Positions 11,336 to 22,258 of a stretch of 64,000 nucleotides of DNA are shown piece by piece (the first letter of the stretch is position 1; the number at the start of each line of letters is the position of its first letter). Made by a program: the position numbers and the translations under genes. The DNA lies in the NCBI RefSeq assembly GCF_042100115.1, contig NC_091272.1, positions 2,790,001 through 2,854,000 of the forward strand, given 5' to 3'. The notes beneath the pieces were generated by a model. It saw nothing but the letters and a program-made list of their open reading frames with translations. It was not told the origin of the DNA and did not search any database. This DNA is from Alternaria dauci (Eukaryota; Ascomycota; Dothideomycetes; Pleosporales; Pleosporaceae).

Positions 11336-13022
11336 GGTGATAGTGGCCGGAGGAGGTTGATTTGGGTACGAGTCGGTTGTGGGTTCTCAACAGCGAGGGA
11401 CGGCGATGGTCAGCGGTGATTGTTGTTGGCGTGTTGTTCGTGAGGCAGTGCTTGTCTGTCGCAATGTTGATGAAGCTCATGGGAGGCGCGATCGGCCAAT
11501 GCGAGACGCTAACGCCGACATCACGTGAAGGTGACGATCACCCAGGCGCTCTCACTGGGAAGCACATCTCAGACAGCATCTGTTGCGACGCGTCAAAAAA
11601 AGAAATCACGATGCTCTGGTCACGCGATGAATGCTTGATGTTTCGTCGAGTGACGAACTTGAGATGACAATTCACCTGAATGGAGCATGAGTATGAGTCC
11701 CAACGCTGTCGGGCTTTGTCAAAGCAGGCCTGGTTGGATGGTTGTAGACCCTTGCGTACTGCTTTAGACAGCCAGACTGTGTATGGTAGGCATGAGGGGT
11801 AATGACCTGCTCGCCCCGAGAAGTTACCTTTTAACTGGAAGATGATGTGGAGTACAGAGAAGCCCCAAAACCTAGTTTTACCCACCACTTTGGAGTAGTA
11901 AATCCCCGGCCGGTTCACCACGACGACGGCATTGTACTTGGTAGGTAGGAAGCCATGGATGGGTTTATAGGACTGCCGAGGTATTGGATTAATAGAACAG
12001 AACACGAGCCTCCTCACAGACATGTATCATGGCACATGCATGCGCCCGCAATCTGACATGTATAACCCTAGTCACCGTGGCAGATTACCGGCGTGTGACG
12101 CGCCGATCACCAACGGGTGTACATGAGTAGACGCGAATTTGCACCGTATTGTACTCGGCAGGAGAGAGGCCGGCTGGACCAGGTTGAAACGAGCTGGGTG
12201 GTGGGCTGCCTCTAGGGTGAGGGCGAGTTGAGCGGTTGGCTGGGTCTCGACGCAGAGTCAAGCGGTCTGGGGTGCCCACTCTCGACGCCCAGCGATGCGA
12301 TAACAGCGTCATTACTGCAGGAACAGAGTGATGTAATAAGTGGAGAGACAGATGTTTCCGTGTCACGACGGCCAAACTGACCCGGAGAAATGTAGAATTG
12401 AGTTAGACTAGGCTTGTGAGTTGCCGGCGACGCAGGCACTCCACTGGCCTGTCGCAACGCGCGAACGCGTCTGCTGCTCCGGAAGCTGCTGTGCCTGTGT
12501 CTGCGTTTTTTGAGAGTTTGCTGTCGCTGCTGTCTGCGGCGACGTGCTTTGAGTTTTCAAGTCGCGGACACTGCCCTGGTCTCGTGATGCCCGACAAGGC
12601 TAGTGAGTAGAGGCTGGGAGGCTGCCAAGAAAACTGTTCCTTCCTCCGCTCTCAGCAACGCATAGTCCGCAAAGCGCGTCTGCGGTACGTCAAGTTATCG
12701 ACCGCATTGAAAGCCACTCGTTTTCCGTCCTGCCCTGATGAGAAGATCATTTTAGCGTCGGTCTATTGTCGCGTGGTGTGTATTATCTTATCCTCCCTCT
12801 CTCTCCCTTGGTTGCTGGCGTGTCTGTTCGAGACCTCGTGCGGGTGCTGCTGCTAGAGTCGCGTCCATCTAAACATCAACATGCGTGCTGACCACAGGCT
12901 AGCCAAGTCAGAACCAGGCACTCACGTTACCCCCATCGCCCTCGCGCTCCTCTCCATCTACACGCGACTGTCCATTCCCTCTCCCCACCCTTGCCAGCCA
13001 TTCGCGGCAGTAGTGCACCATC
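11336..13022. other. Divergent intergenic region RPT3/SWI1
   Basis: 1.7 kb without a supported gene. A 161-codon minus-strand open frame at 11538-12023 shows no domain and is within chance expectation. CT-rich sequence around 12793-12810 resembles a fungal promoter tract ahead of SWI1. Confidence 0.55.
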
Positions 13023-16000
13023 ATGGACTTCCAGTCCCCCCAGAACGGAATGTACGATCCCTCGAGCTTCATCGACCCGAGCGCAATCGCAAACCCCCAG
13101 ATGAATGGCGCGCGCCCATATAACCCCATGCCGTCGGTGCCCCAGAAGCGAGACTCGACGGGCGCCGCCCTCTCTCTATCGCGCTCCCAGACACCTTCAC
13201 AGCAAGCCCAATTCGGCTTCCAGCACCAACAAGCCTTCACCAACACGCCTTCCCCTACTATGCAGAGCCAGCACTTCGCGCCTGGCCAGATGGGAGGCCA
13301 GCGGATGAACACTGCCTCGCCCGCGCAAAACCCCCATGCGCCGCAGATGTCGCCCATGAACTTCCAGCCCTCGCCCATGAACCAGGCCTTCAACGCCAAC
13401 GCGGGAAACCAGTTCCCAGTGCAGTCAGTCCAACTGTCGCAGAACCTCCAGAGCCGTCAGCAAGAAGCGCAAAGGCAATACGCGATGCGCCTGCAGCAGC
13501 AGCAACAGTTGGGCAACCTCGCCGCGAGCAACATGGCCGCGCGACAGGTACAACAGCCGGGCGCGCAGATGCCGGGCGCAATGCAGACCCCTATGCAACA
13601 CCCAGGCATGCAGCAGAACATGATGCAGGCCCAAGGACAGACACCGAATCCCCAATCGCAATACAACCAATTTATCAAGAACGTTCAGGCACTAATGACC
13701 CAGCACAACCGTCCCTTCAATCACCAACCACTCTGCGCTGGCCGTCCAACAAATCTCCAGAACCTCTACGCGGCTGTCATGCGCTTCAAGGGCCACCGGT
13801 TTGTGACGCAGCAGAATGGATGGCCCAGAATTGCGCAGATGATGAGCATACATCCACAGCAGTTTCCCAATGCTCCCAACGAGTTGCGCCAGATATACGA
13901 ACAATATTTGAGCCTCTACGAGACTGCTTACCTCCAAAGGCAGCAGCAAATGCAGCAGAAAGGCATGCCTCCGCAAGGACAGATGGGACAAATGGGACAA
14001 ATGGGACAAATGGGACAAATGGGTCAGATGGGTCAGATAGGATCTATGGGTCAGCAGATGTCGCCAACAAGACCGACTATGCCCGGGCAACCAGCCGCCG
14101 TTCCAGGACACCAGGAATACCTTCAGCAACTACAGAGATCGCAGGAGGCCATGAAGCAGCAACAGCAGCAGCAACAACAACAACGGCAATCGCTCCCGCC
14201 GACCCAGCCGCCACATCAGCAACTTGAGCCATCCCCGCATCCACACCAGTCTACCCCTCTGCAGAGCAACGCAGTGCTCCCTAGCGTTAACGGAAACACA
14301 CCACAGCCTGACGGAAACTCGCGGAAAAGTCTCAGCAGACAGCTGGAAGGGACTCCCACTCAGGGACAAGAGCCTGGCCAGTCCCAGCCGTCACCGATGA
14401 AGCAGGAGGAGAATGCTACTGCCGATCCGGCGTTAGCTGCCGTAGAGGAGCCTGAGAAACGCAAGCCAGTAATCGAGCAGGACGATGGCACCCGGGTCTA
14501 CCAACCCGCTTACCGTACGCAGGATACATGGGGAGGCCTCGACTTTGATTCCGACAATTTCAAGAACATGATCGACACGATCACAAACTACAAACCAAAT
14601 GTGCCATTACTGCCGGAGATGGGTGTCATCGATGTTCGAGCGATTATCATGAGCATCAAATCGGGACTCCATGCAGAGGTCCGACTGGGGCTGGACACCC
14701 TCACGCGCATAACGTACGATAATACCGTACAGTTCAATTTGTCCCACTGCGAAGATTTGACCGAGGTGTTGGTGGAATATGCAGAAGATCAATTGGAAAT
14801 ATTAGGGAACGATAACCCCGAAGTCACTGACATAATCGATCTCACACCATACGAGGACGTTCTGCATCATTGCCGCGAAGAGGCCTCAGCACTACAAGAG
14901 CTCCCACAAGCGGGTTCGAAGGAGTACATGCTCAATCGTACTGCGGATCGATTGCTCGCAATCACGACCATCTTCCGGAATCTGTCCTTCCTCGAGGTTA
15001 ACCACGACTCCTTGGTCAGCCCTGCAGTCATCAAATTCCTCGCAAACTTCATTCGGCTTGTTGGAACCCGCGTACTATTACTACGGTCACACATCAACAC
15101 CTTCGACTTCATGAAAGACGTCGTTACTTTCTTCTCCAACACCAGCGCCAAGGTTGTTTTGCCGAACCGCGAAGACGCCTATGCTGTATTACACTTCCTA
15201 TGCGCTTTTGCGCCTGTTCCACGACCTGCTGAGCCTGTAAAGTTTACACCTTTCAACCCGCAAATCCACCGTTACCTCCCCTCGGCCGTTGACAGTCTTG
15301 CGAAGCTCCTGGCCCGCGACGATCCCAATAGGACATACTACAAGCAAATCTTTATCAATGAGGCAACATCCACCCCTGCGTATGACCTTCTGACGCGTTC
15401 CTTCGCCCTTGCCATCTCTGTTGTGCCGGACCGCAACTACATCGAGAACAAAATGTACCAGATGAAAGAGCCACGTCCCAAGGAGGTGCGCATGTTCGAA
15501 GCACGCGTTGCAGAGTCGAGAAAAGCATACCTTATGCAGGGCATGCTAGCAGCAGACATACTCGCTAGTCTAGCTCCAGGACCCGAGACTGGCATCTGTC
15601 GCTCATGGCTCGAATCAGAGGATGGTTGGGCGCATAGCCTGTTAAAGTTTGCAATGTCACTTTCCGCTACCGATGCAGCCATCCCACACCCCCCACAACC
15701 ACCAAATCACCGCGGTCAGCGACCCATGGACCATGACCGGGAAGGCTTCCAGCTCATCGTCCATCGTGCGCTATCGACTCTCAAACGCCTAGGTGACAAA
15801 TCAAAGGGTGGCGAGCCCCTGGTCAAGGGCATGCAACAACCAAACGGGCACATGAACCACGACGATGAAGACGAGTATGACGACGATGATATGGAGATCT
15901 TCAATTTCAACGGTAGCTCGTGGAAAGTCAAGGCGGATATCCTACCTCGAAAGGAGACGATGCTCGGCGCACTCTTGACCGCACAGTTAGACGTGCGGAG

Positions 16001-16040
16001 CCTGAACCAGTTTTGCAAGATTGGCTATCTGGACGAATAA
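13023..16040 (+). CDS. SWI1: SWI/SNF chromatin-remodelling subunit with ARID domain
   Basis: A single exon encodes 1005 residues. Swi1/Sol1 is the ARID-bearing subunit that helps recruit the SWI/SNF remodeller to promoters. Residues 1-205 are a low-complexity region rich in Gln, Met, Pro and Asn. The ARID lies at about 210-305 (YNQFIKNVQALMTQHNRPF, then FVTQQNGWPRIAQMM). A Met-Gly-Gln minirepeat begins at residue 321 and a polyglutamine run follows near 380. From about 500 to the end there is a conserved helical, armadillo-like region (DTWGGLDFDSDNFKNMIDTI...), interrupted by the acidic stretch DDEDEYDDDDMEIF. The ATG at 13023 follows the CATC leader and starts a coherent frame. Length and order match fungal Swi1 homologues. 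The 3' end converges with TAF1. Confidence 0.93.
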   Translation: MDFQSPQNGMYDPSSFIDPSAIANPQMNGARPYNPMPSVPQKRDSTGAALSLSRSQTPSQQAQFGFQHQQAFTNTPSPTMQSQHFAPGQMGGQRMNTASPAQNPHAPQMSPMNFQPSPMNQAFNANAGNQFPVQSVQLSQNLQSRQQEAQRQYAMRLQQQQQLGNLAASNMAARQVQQPGAQMPGAMQTPMQHPGMQQNMMQAQGQTPNPQSQYNQFIKNVQALMTQHNRPFNHQPLCAGRPTNLQNLYAAVMRFKGHRFVTQQNGWPRIAQMMSIHPQQFPNAPNELRQIYEQYLSLYETAYLQRQQQMQQKGMPPQGQMGQMGQMGQMGQMGQMGQIGSMGQQMSPTRPTMPGQPAAVPGHQEYLQQLQRSQEAMKQQQQQQQQQRQSLPPTQPPHQQLEPSPHPHQSTPLQSNAVLPSVNGNTPQPDGNSRKSLSRQLEGTPTQGQEPGQSQPSPMKQEENATADPALAAVEEPEKRKPVIEQDDGTRVYQPAYRTQDTWGGLDFDSDNFKNMIDTITNYKPNVPLLPEMGVIDVRAIIMSIKSGLHAEVRLGLDTLTRITYDNTVQFNLSHCEDLTEVLVEYAEDQLEILGNDNPEVTDIIDLTPYEDVLHHCREEASALQELPQAGSKEYMLNRTADRLLAITTIFRNLSFLEVNHDSLVSPAVIKFLANFIRLVGTRVLLLRSHINTFDFMKDVVTFFSNTSAKVVLPNREDAYAVLHFLCAFAPVPRPAEPVKFTPFNPQIHRYLPSAVDSLAKLLARDDPNRTYYKQIFINEATSTPAYDLLTRSFALAISVVPDRNYIENKMYQMKEPRPKEVRMFEARVAESRKAYLMQGMLAADILASLAPGPETGICRSWLESEDGWAHSLLKFAMSLSATDAAIPHPPQPPNHRGQRPMDHDREGFQLIVHRALSTLKRLGDKSKGGEPLVKGMQQPNGHMNHDDEDEYDDDDMEIFNFNGSSWKVKADILPRKETMLGALLTAQLDVRSLNQFCKIGYLDE
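13983..14036 (+). repeat. 9-bp coding minisatellite, six units
   Basis: Six tandem 9-bp units encode Met-Gly-Gln repeats in SWI1 from residue 321. The first four units (ATGGGACAA) are identical at base level, and the last two carry the same ATGGGTCAG variant. A further isolated unit lies at 14046-14054. Identity among units points to recent expansion or homogenisation. Confidence 0.93.
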
Positions 16041-16760
16041 ATGGGACGTGTAGGATAAGCGGAATAGGATGGGATGAGGTGTATAGGCGAAATATAGGAT
16101 GTGTATAACGGCGGAGGTTCTTTTTTTTTTGGAGACTATAACTTGAATCGGAAAGTATTATCCAAAGTTTTTTTTTATTGCTGTAGCATTGCGAGAGAGT
16201 TCATATGGTTTTGCTTCAGTCTCTTCTTGCCGTCTGTACCAAACTCTTTTTTTTTCCAACTTGTATAGACAATGCATGAGACTGTATGTGCAACATGAAT
16301 GTCTTGTTTCGCTACCCAAGGTCGCATGCTCTGCTCTAGTCATCACATAATAATGAACATGTGAGGTAGAAGACTGTTTGTATTCTTCCATCTAGAGGAC
16401 GAAGGATGTTGTACAAATTACTATGCTTGAAAGAAGCAACAAGCAGGGCACATACATGACTCTATAGTCTGTACCCGTGGATGAATAAACGCCATCAGAG
16501 CCACCCAGGCCCGAAAATCTCCAGAGTTGTTTTTTGGGTGATACTTGCCCGTATCAGGAGAAAGTTATCCCACCAACGCCATGCTATGCATTAAGAAAAA
16601 AAAGATCCGAAATCCTTCATACCAAGACGCGTGATGCGTCAGTGTCTCGATCCGCCGTTACCTTTGGGCGTGCTTGTATAAACCCTACAAATCCAACCAA
16701 GATACGTAGCAGCTCTTACACCTCGTTGATATCGTCCTCTTCCTCAAACAGCGATTGTTT
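16041..16760. other. Convergent 3' region between SWI1 and TAF1
   Basis: About 720 bp holding several poly(T) or poly(A) runs (near 16121, 16168, 16248 and 16595), as expected of two converging 3' ends. No gene seen. Confidence 0.6.
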
Positions 16761-19700
16761 CTACGACGGTGAACCAGCGAAAGAAGGGGTAGCGGGGACA
16801 ACAGTAGCGGGCGACGCAGCACTTGCATTAGCATCCCTAAACGTGTCGTTTTGCTTCCTTTGACCGTTAAGGAGCGGGCAGAGCCTGATAGACATCGTGT
16901 TAGAGGATTTGTTCGATAAATGGGGTTCAATCTTTTGCAGGCTTACTTCTTGTTTGTCTTGATGTGGCCCACCTCGCCACAGTTTGCACACTTGCGAGGT
17001 GTTGCTCCACCTTTTCCTGGGCCACCGGTCGCTCCACCTTCTCCCGTCTGCGACTTGTGCAATCCTTTTGCCTTTTCACGGCCTTCGCGACGCTCGATGT
17101 TGCGAGCTAGACGTGCCAGTTCCGCCTTGAGCTTGATCTTTTGGGCCTTGTCCACTTCAGGATCACCGGTTGGCTTAATGTCTTCAATGCGCATGTTGAG
17201 TAGACGCTCTTGTCGCTTGTGCTTGATGTAAAGCTGGATGACGGCCGGGTCGGTGATGATCTCAGTGACATCCTCGAACTCGTCGTACTTGTTCTTGATA
17301 GTACGAGTAATCTTGAGCTTCTTACCACGGTTGTCCGCATTACTATTGCGGGACATCTGGGACATGGTCTCATCATCAGGACGCATAGCCGGAGTACCTA
17401 CCTCGGAACGTTGGCGGTTGAGACTCGTTTGGTTGACGGCGGAGTCAATATCGTCTTCGGTGTCGGACGGTGGGTTCTGTGCAGATAAACTCTCCTTCTG
17501 CTTGTTCCAGATACGCTTGATGGCATTCTCATACATGACTTGCTGGCGCTGAACGTTGTAGCTGTGACCGCCAAGCTCTTTCATCTTCTTGTTATCAAGA
17601 CGATCAGCTGCGCTCTCACCTACATCCCTGAAACCACCCTTCATTGAGACCTTGATGAAGCTGAAACCCAAGCCTTGGCCAGTAGGATCACCGTCACCGT
17701 GGAGCTCCAACATAGCCTTGCCAGCGCAGGCGTTGAGGAAATTTTTTGTTGTGTTCCAGGGCGCAAGTTTAACATCAGCGTTCTCATTATCCGCCTCTTC
17801 CTCGTCATCGCGGATTTCGTTGGACTTGATACCGGCGTCCTGCAGCTGTTTGTCACCAGCATGCATAGAGTCGATCAGACAGACGTCTTCTGGCTTGATC
17901 CAAGTACGTAGAATCGGTTCCTCAGGTACAGTCTCTCCTGGTACCGGCTCCCAAGTACCGATATCCTTCTGGTATTTCATGATTTCTCGCATTCGGGAAC
18001 GATTCTGGGCAATCTCGGTACCGGGTAGATGCTGCTTGATCATCTCGTTACTCACCCAAGGCTGACGCGCATTCTTCTGCTGTCCCTTTCGGTATAATCG
18101 GAATGCAAGCATCTTAAGTCTCTTCTTCGATGCTTCCGTAACTTTGCGAGCATGTGTACCAGGCACCTCAACAGAGGGAAACTGTTGGCCAACGACCATA
18201 AGATTCGGAATGTTTCGCATGTAGTACCTGGGGCCATTAACCCCGGTCCAACTTCTGCTCACCAGGAAATCAGTCTGCTCGGGCTTGTGCTTGAACACAG
18301 GAGCTCGGTACATGGCGTTGTGAAGCGTCAGCACTTGCTGGCCTGGTTCTACCTGACCGAACAACGAGAACGGACTCTTATCCTGTGGTAGCAGCACCGA
18401 GGTCTCGCCAATTCCGTCTTCCGGTTTCGGTCGTGCAGTGTCCTCCATGTCCTTCCGGCGGTAGTAGTTGAGGATCTTGACACCCATACCAAAGTTGGAC
18501 AAGGTAGTGGGGTACTCCTCAGAGTACTCGGCAAGAAGCAGATCAGAATTGTCGCCGATGTTGAGATCTTCGGCAGACGCGAAGGCCTCTGAGGGCTTGA
18601 GGTTTTTCTTGTGTTTCCTTTTGACAGACTTGAGCGGTGAGATGCTAGCTCGCTCGCCAGGCTTAAAGGTAATAGTAGGGCGATGGAAGGAGCGGAGCTC
18701 GCGGTCGGATAGTGCAACCTTGTAGAAAGGATATTGCAACTTTAGCGCGGGCAAGCTGTGCTCAACGTTCATGTGGCCAATCGTACTACGGACCTTCTGT
18801 TGGCTGCTTTCCTTGAGAGCGTCGTATGCCTCATCGTTAGAGATGTTGTAACGCTTGAACATGGGGTTCGCAAGGCTTCCGCGGCTGTCACGCTTGAGAC
18901 CTAGGCCTAATGTGCGGGGTTTCGGTGGCTCTGCACTGGGCTGTTGCACATCAAGCAGGAGATGTGGGTCGTTCATGTCGAGAAGAATCTTCTTTGACAA
19001 TCGCGCCGTCTCAAGCTCGGGATCGTCCCATGTGGGCAGCTCCATGTGATCGTAGACGGAGAAGTGGATAGGCTGGTCACGGCTTCCAAGTCTCCGCTTC
19101 TTGTTTGGCGACAGTAGCTCAGAGCCGATATCGCCATTACTCTCGGGTGGCGTTGGCGCCTGGTTCGCGTCGGACAAAGTTGTATCACTTTCACCGTCTG
19201 GCACATCCCAGTCCTCGCACGCAATTCTTAGGTCGCTCCACGACACATTGCCGATCATTTCATGATCATCGATGGTGTCGAGGTTGTCGAGCTCCAACTG
19301 GTCTTCACTATCGCCGCCCTCTTCTGCAGTGTTTGTGATGTGAATGAGGCCGCCCTGCTCCTCATCCTGTTGTCGCCCTGATTTGGCGGTGGTAGTTGTG
19401 GGTTGCAAACGGAAACTTTTCTCTTGATCCGTCGCAAGGTCCAGCGTAAGCTTATTGAGCTGGAACGGTTTTGGCGTCTTTTGTGGAACTTTCGGGATGT
19501 AAAAGGCGCGCTTTCGTGGTACCAGACTAAAGAAGCGTGGTGGCTTGTCCGCCTCGAAATTAGGCCAGATCTTCTCAAACTCTTCCCGTGATGTCTTGAC
19601 CGGAGCAGCCGCTGGCTCGTCTTTCTTGCGCGAAGACTGTGCGAATAGAGCCAGTTGCTCGCGCACCTCAGGGTCCTCCTCTTCCTCCTCCTCTGCCTCT

Positions 19701-20239
19701 TGCTGTGCAGCACCGGCGGCGGTGTTGCGCGTAGCCGGCTGTGGCTTATCCTTTCCGATAGTGTCGAAGCCTTCTTGGACCAGGTCTTCGATGGAGGTGA
19801 GAGGATCGTCTTCGTGTTGCGTTGACGTCTGCACCGGATCAGAGTGACTGGGATCATCGCCAAAGAGATCATCGTTATCGTCGTTGTCATCGTTGTTGTC
19901 GCCAAAGAGGTCGTCCATGTCTACATCTTCGTTGTCCGCTGCGCCGCCAGAGTCCTGCAGGGTAGTTCCGCTGAAGTGTTGAGTGCTATCTGCGCCCTCG
20001 CCCGATTCAAACTCCTCGTCCGGCAGGTCATCGTCGCTAATGTCTTCGTAGTCGACTGCGTCGTCGGCCTTCTCGCCAATGTCCAGCGGCCTGTCGGCGA
20101 TGCCACCCAAGAGATCTTCTTCACCCTCTGCAGCGCCCCGTGACATCTGTTGCATAATCTTGCGGAAGTCGTCCTCATCCTGGTCAAGGCTGTCGTCGTT
20201 ACCACCGCCGGCGTTCGGGGGCGGGTGCTCGTCGGCCAT
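16761..20239 (-). CDS. TAF1: Transcription initiation factor TFIID subunit 1
   Basis: Two exons, 20239-16947 and 16884-16761, encode 1138 residues. TAF1 is the largest TFIID scaffold. Its N-terminal region contacts TBP, and its central domain pairs with TAF7 and binds promoter DNA. The N-terminus is strongly acidic (DDFRKIMQQM, then DYEDISDDDLPDEE). The central conserved TAF1 domain covers about residues 440-900 and includes FRLYRKGQQKNARQPWVSNE and GDPTGQGLGFSFIKVSMKGG. A C-terminal zinc knuckle, CANCGEVGHIKTNKKLCP, is completed only by splicing: exon 1 supplies CANCGEVGHIKTNK and exon 2 supplies KLCPLLNG. No bromodomain is visible, as in most fungi. An in-frame Met at 20308 is less likely than the ATG at 20239, which has a good context (GCCATGG) and begins MADEHPPP. 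Confidence 0.94.
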
Positions 20240-20929
20240 GGTCGCGTGTGATGTTGCAGTACTTGAGCAGCGAGGTGAATGTGTTGAACAAGTTGAGTTC
20301 AAGTTCAAGTATTAATATGGGCGTGCGTTTTAACGACGGACTGCGAAAGCGCGCCGGAAGGCAGAAGAACGGTCGAGGGGTGCGCGCGCCGTCATTCACG
20401 CTATCACCGCGCTCGAAATCTGGTGAAGCGCTCCAGAAATAGGCGTCGTGTTCGCGTATGTTTTTCGATGGCGTCACCGGCGTGGTCTTCGGTCGTGCGG
20501 GGGCGGTCGGTGTCGATATAGCCAAATGGCTCAGTGTCGTGTAGAAGTGATGGAATCAGTCGCGGTTCAAGGCCGCGGTGAGGTGGTCCGTGCGCCACGC
20601 TAAAACCGATGAAAGGGAAGGCGAGCATCACCTTTGTACACGAAACAATACACGAACACAATTTAATACATCAGAGAGTATGATCACTCACAGAAAAACA
20701 AGTGGGTATACTACTTTGCATGCATCCCAGACCTTTTTTCAGGTTGGCTTTAACAGATTTTCTGCGAGAGGATCGTGGTGATGGATCGTGTATAAGCTCT
20801 ATATATGCTGATATCAAACTACATGAGATGACCAAGAGACCTCATATCAGGAAGGACCTTACCAAGGCTGATCATGTGTCATTTTTCATTTTACTGTTCG
20901 ATAGCGCAGGCTACCCCGTCATCTCCCGT
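20240..20929. other. TAF1 upstream region / 3' side of the UAG-split gene
   Basis: About 690 bp between two minus-strand genes. It should hold the TAF1 promoter. No supported reading frame or repeat seen. Confidence 0.55.
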
Positions 20930-21616
20930 TCATGTCTCCACCTGTCCAACCGAGTCCTCCTTCATCTCCACGTCTTCTTCTTCTTCTTCTTCTCCACCTT
21001 CCGCCACACTTCCGTCGCCATTGTCCTCCTTGTCAGCAGCCGTTTCCGGTCCAGCCGTGCCCCAGACGCGAGCACGAGCCTTCGTGTACTCCTTCTTGAC
21101 CGTGGGTTCACCCAGAGACCATCCCCGCTCGTTGTCGAGCCTCGCGCGGATGTCCTTGAACGACATATTATCAGCGTCGCGCCAAACAACGATACAAGCC
21201 TTATCGAATTCATGGCCCTGGTGGTTCCGTTTCTCGCGATGTGCCTGTTTCAAAGCTTTTGCCAGACGCGCCTTCGGAGGAGAATGTGATTTAGGAGCCG
21301 AGTTATCTTCGGTGGCGGAGAGATCGCTTTCGATTTGCTCTTCAGATGGAGTGGCAGCGTTGGAAGGGTCACTCTCAGGCTCGATACCACTCAGACGTGG
21401 TGCACGCGGCCTACCACGCCTCGCAATGTTCTTGCCGACTATGCCAATCTGCGCCACAGGCTTTGTACCGTAGCGCTTCTGGAGCCGCTCCAAGGACCTA
21501 ATGTGGCGACGACGTACAGCTTCATCGGTAACCTGATCTTTTGGGAACGTCTTGTTGTACAGCTCAGTCGTCTTCGCATACGTGTACTCCAGATCGTCCA
21601 GCCAGTAGATGATCAT
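20930..21616 (-). CDS. Uncharacterised protein with two helix-turn-helix-like blocks (downstream part of a UAG-split frame)
   Basis: An open frame of 228 residues starts MIIYWLDDLEYTYAKTTELY. Two segments resemble each other and the short Myb/SANT-like modules of fungal proteins: residues 1-50 (IIYWLDDLEYTY...RRRHIRSLERLQKRYG) and about 138-185 (ACIVVWRDADNMSF...TVKKEYTKARARVWG). A basic/proline linker lies between them, and the tail is highly acidic (EEEEEEDVEMKED). The frame immediately upstream (21623-22258) is the same reading frame, ended by a single TAG seven bases before this ATG. The two may therefore be one gene, joined by readthrough, an unseen intron or an inactivating mutation, or two adjacent cistrons. 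A DNA-binding role is inferred only from the fold-like pattern. I do not recognise a named family. Confidence 0.65.
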   Translation of the reverse strand: MIIYWLDDLEYTYAKTTELYNKTFPKDQVTDEAVRRRHIRSLERLQKRYGTKPVAQIGIVGKNIARRGRPRAPRLSGIEPESDPSNAATPSEEQIESDLSATEDNSAPKSHSPPKARLAKALKQAHREKRNHQGHEFDKACIVVWRDADNMSFKDIRARLDNERGWSLGEPTVKKEYTKARARVWGTAGPETAADKEDNGDGSVAEGGEEEEEEDVEMKEDSVGQVET

Positions 21617-21622
21617 GCTATT

Positions 21623-22258
21623 CTAATGATCTTCCGTGTCACCAAATGGAAATGAACCAAAGACAGGTGGGGGCGGAGCTTGACCAGGAATCTGACCAGG
21701 ACGGGGAGGCATGTTGATAGCCTTGATGCTGTTGTAGGTCAGGCCCAGCTCCTGGGATGACCGCACTTGACGCTTTGCTCGGCCACCTTGGTTGTCTTCT
21801 GCTGCGCGCTTCTTAGTTCGTGATGGTTCTTTCTCGGTAACGGCGCGAGCATCTTTCGACACGGCAACCAAACTCTGGGTATCCCGATTTGCACGGCCGG
21901 CCGTGGTCGATGACGTTGACCTTGTGGTAGTCTTTCCATTGGAATCAGCTTTCGACGTAGACATGCTTGATTTGCTCGATGTGGCTGTATCCTTCTCGGT
22001 TGCTGGGCTAGTCTGGGTAGACCTAGAATCTCGAAGGTTTCGACTTGGTAATGCCTGGTCTTTGGCCTTCTTGACACGAGCGTCCTTGGACGTCTTCTCC
22101 GGCCTATACGTAGTAGTGTTGGTCTTCTCTTCGCTGCTGGTGTTTTCGTTCAAGTGTTTCGTCAACGAATCGGTACCGGATTCTGAATGTGAATGCACGA
22201 AGTCAGCCCATGTCCGATGTGCAGTTCGTACAGGGACATTACCAGTGACGGAGGACAT
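21623..22258 (-). CDS. Uncharacterised Ser/Thr/Lys-rich protein (upstream part of a UAG-split frame)
   Basis: An open frame of 211 residues starts at ATG 22258 (MSSVTGNVPVRTAHRTWADF). It is rich in Ser, Thr, Lys and Arg and predicted disordered, with basic clusters such as KKRAAEDNQGGRAKRQ that could act as nuclear localisation signals. It ends in a proline-rich stretch (PGQIPGQAPPPPVFGSFPFG) and then TEDH and TAG. The next in-frame codons are AAT AGC ATG, which lead straight into the 228-residue frame downstream. I see no strong donor for an intron that would skip the TAG: available GT sites have poor contexts, and most are in the wrong phase. It may be the N-terminal half of the downstream protein. 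The product is unknown. Confidence 0.55.
   Translation of the reverse strand: MSSVTGNVPVRTAHRTWADFVHSHSESGTDSLTKHLNENTSSEEKTNTTTYRPEKTSKDARVKKAKDQALPSRNLRDSRSTQTSPATEKDTATSSKSSMSTSKADSNGKTTTRSTSSTTAGRANRDTQSLVAVSKDARAVTEKEPSRTKKRAAEDNQGGRAKRQVRSSQELGLTYNSIKAINMPPRPGQIPGQAPPPPVFGSFPFGDTEDH

Noticed and set aside
11538..12023. 161-codon minus-strand frame between RPT3 and SWI1
   Set aside because: No motif. A rough estimate of about one such frame by chance is expected in this much intergenic DNA.
19255..19905. 216-codon frame in another phase of TAF1
   Set aside because: Same-strand shadow of the acidic TAF1 region; basic low-complexity peptide only.
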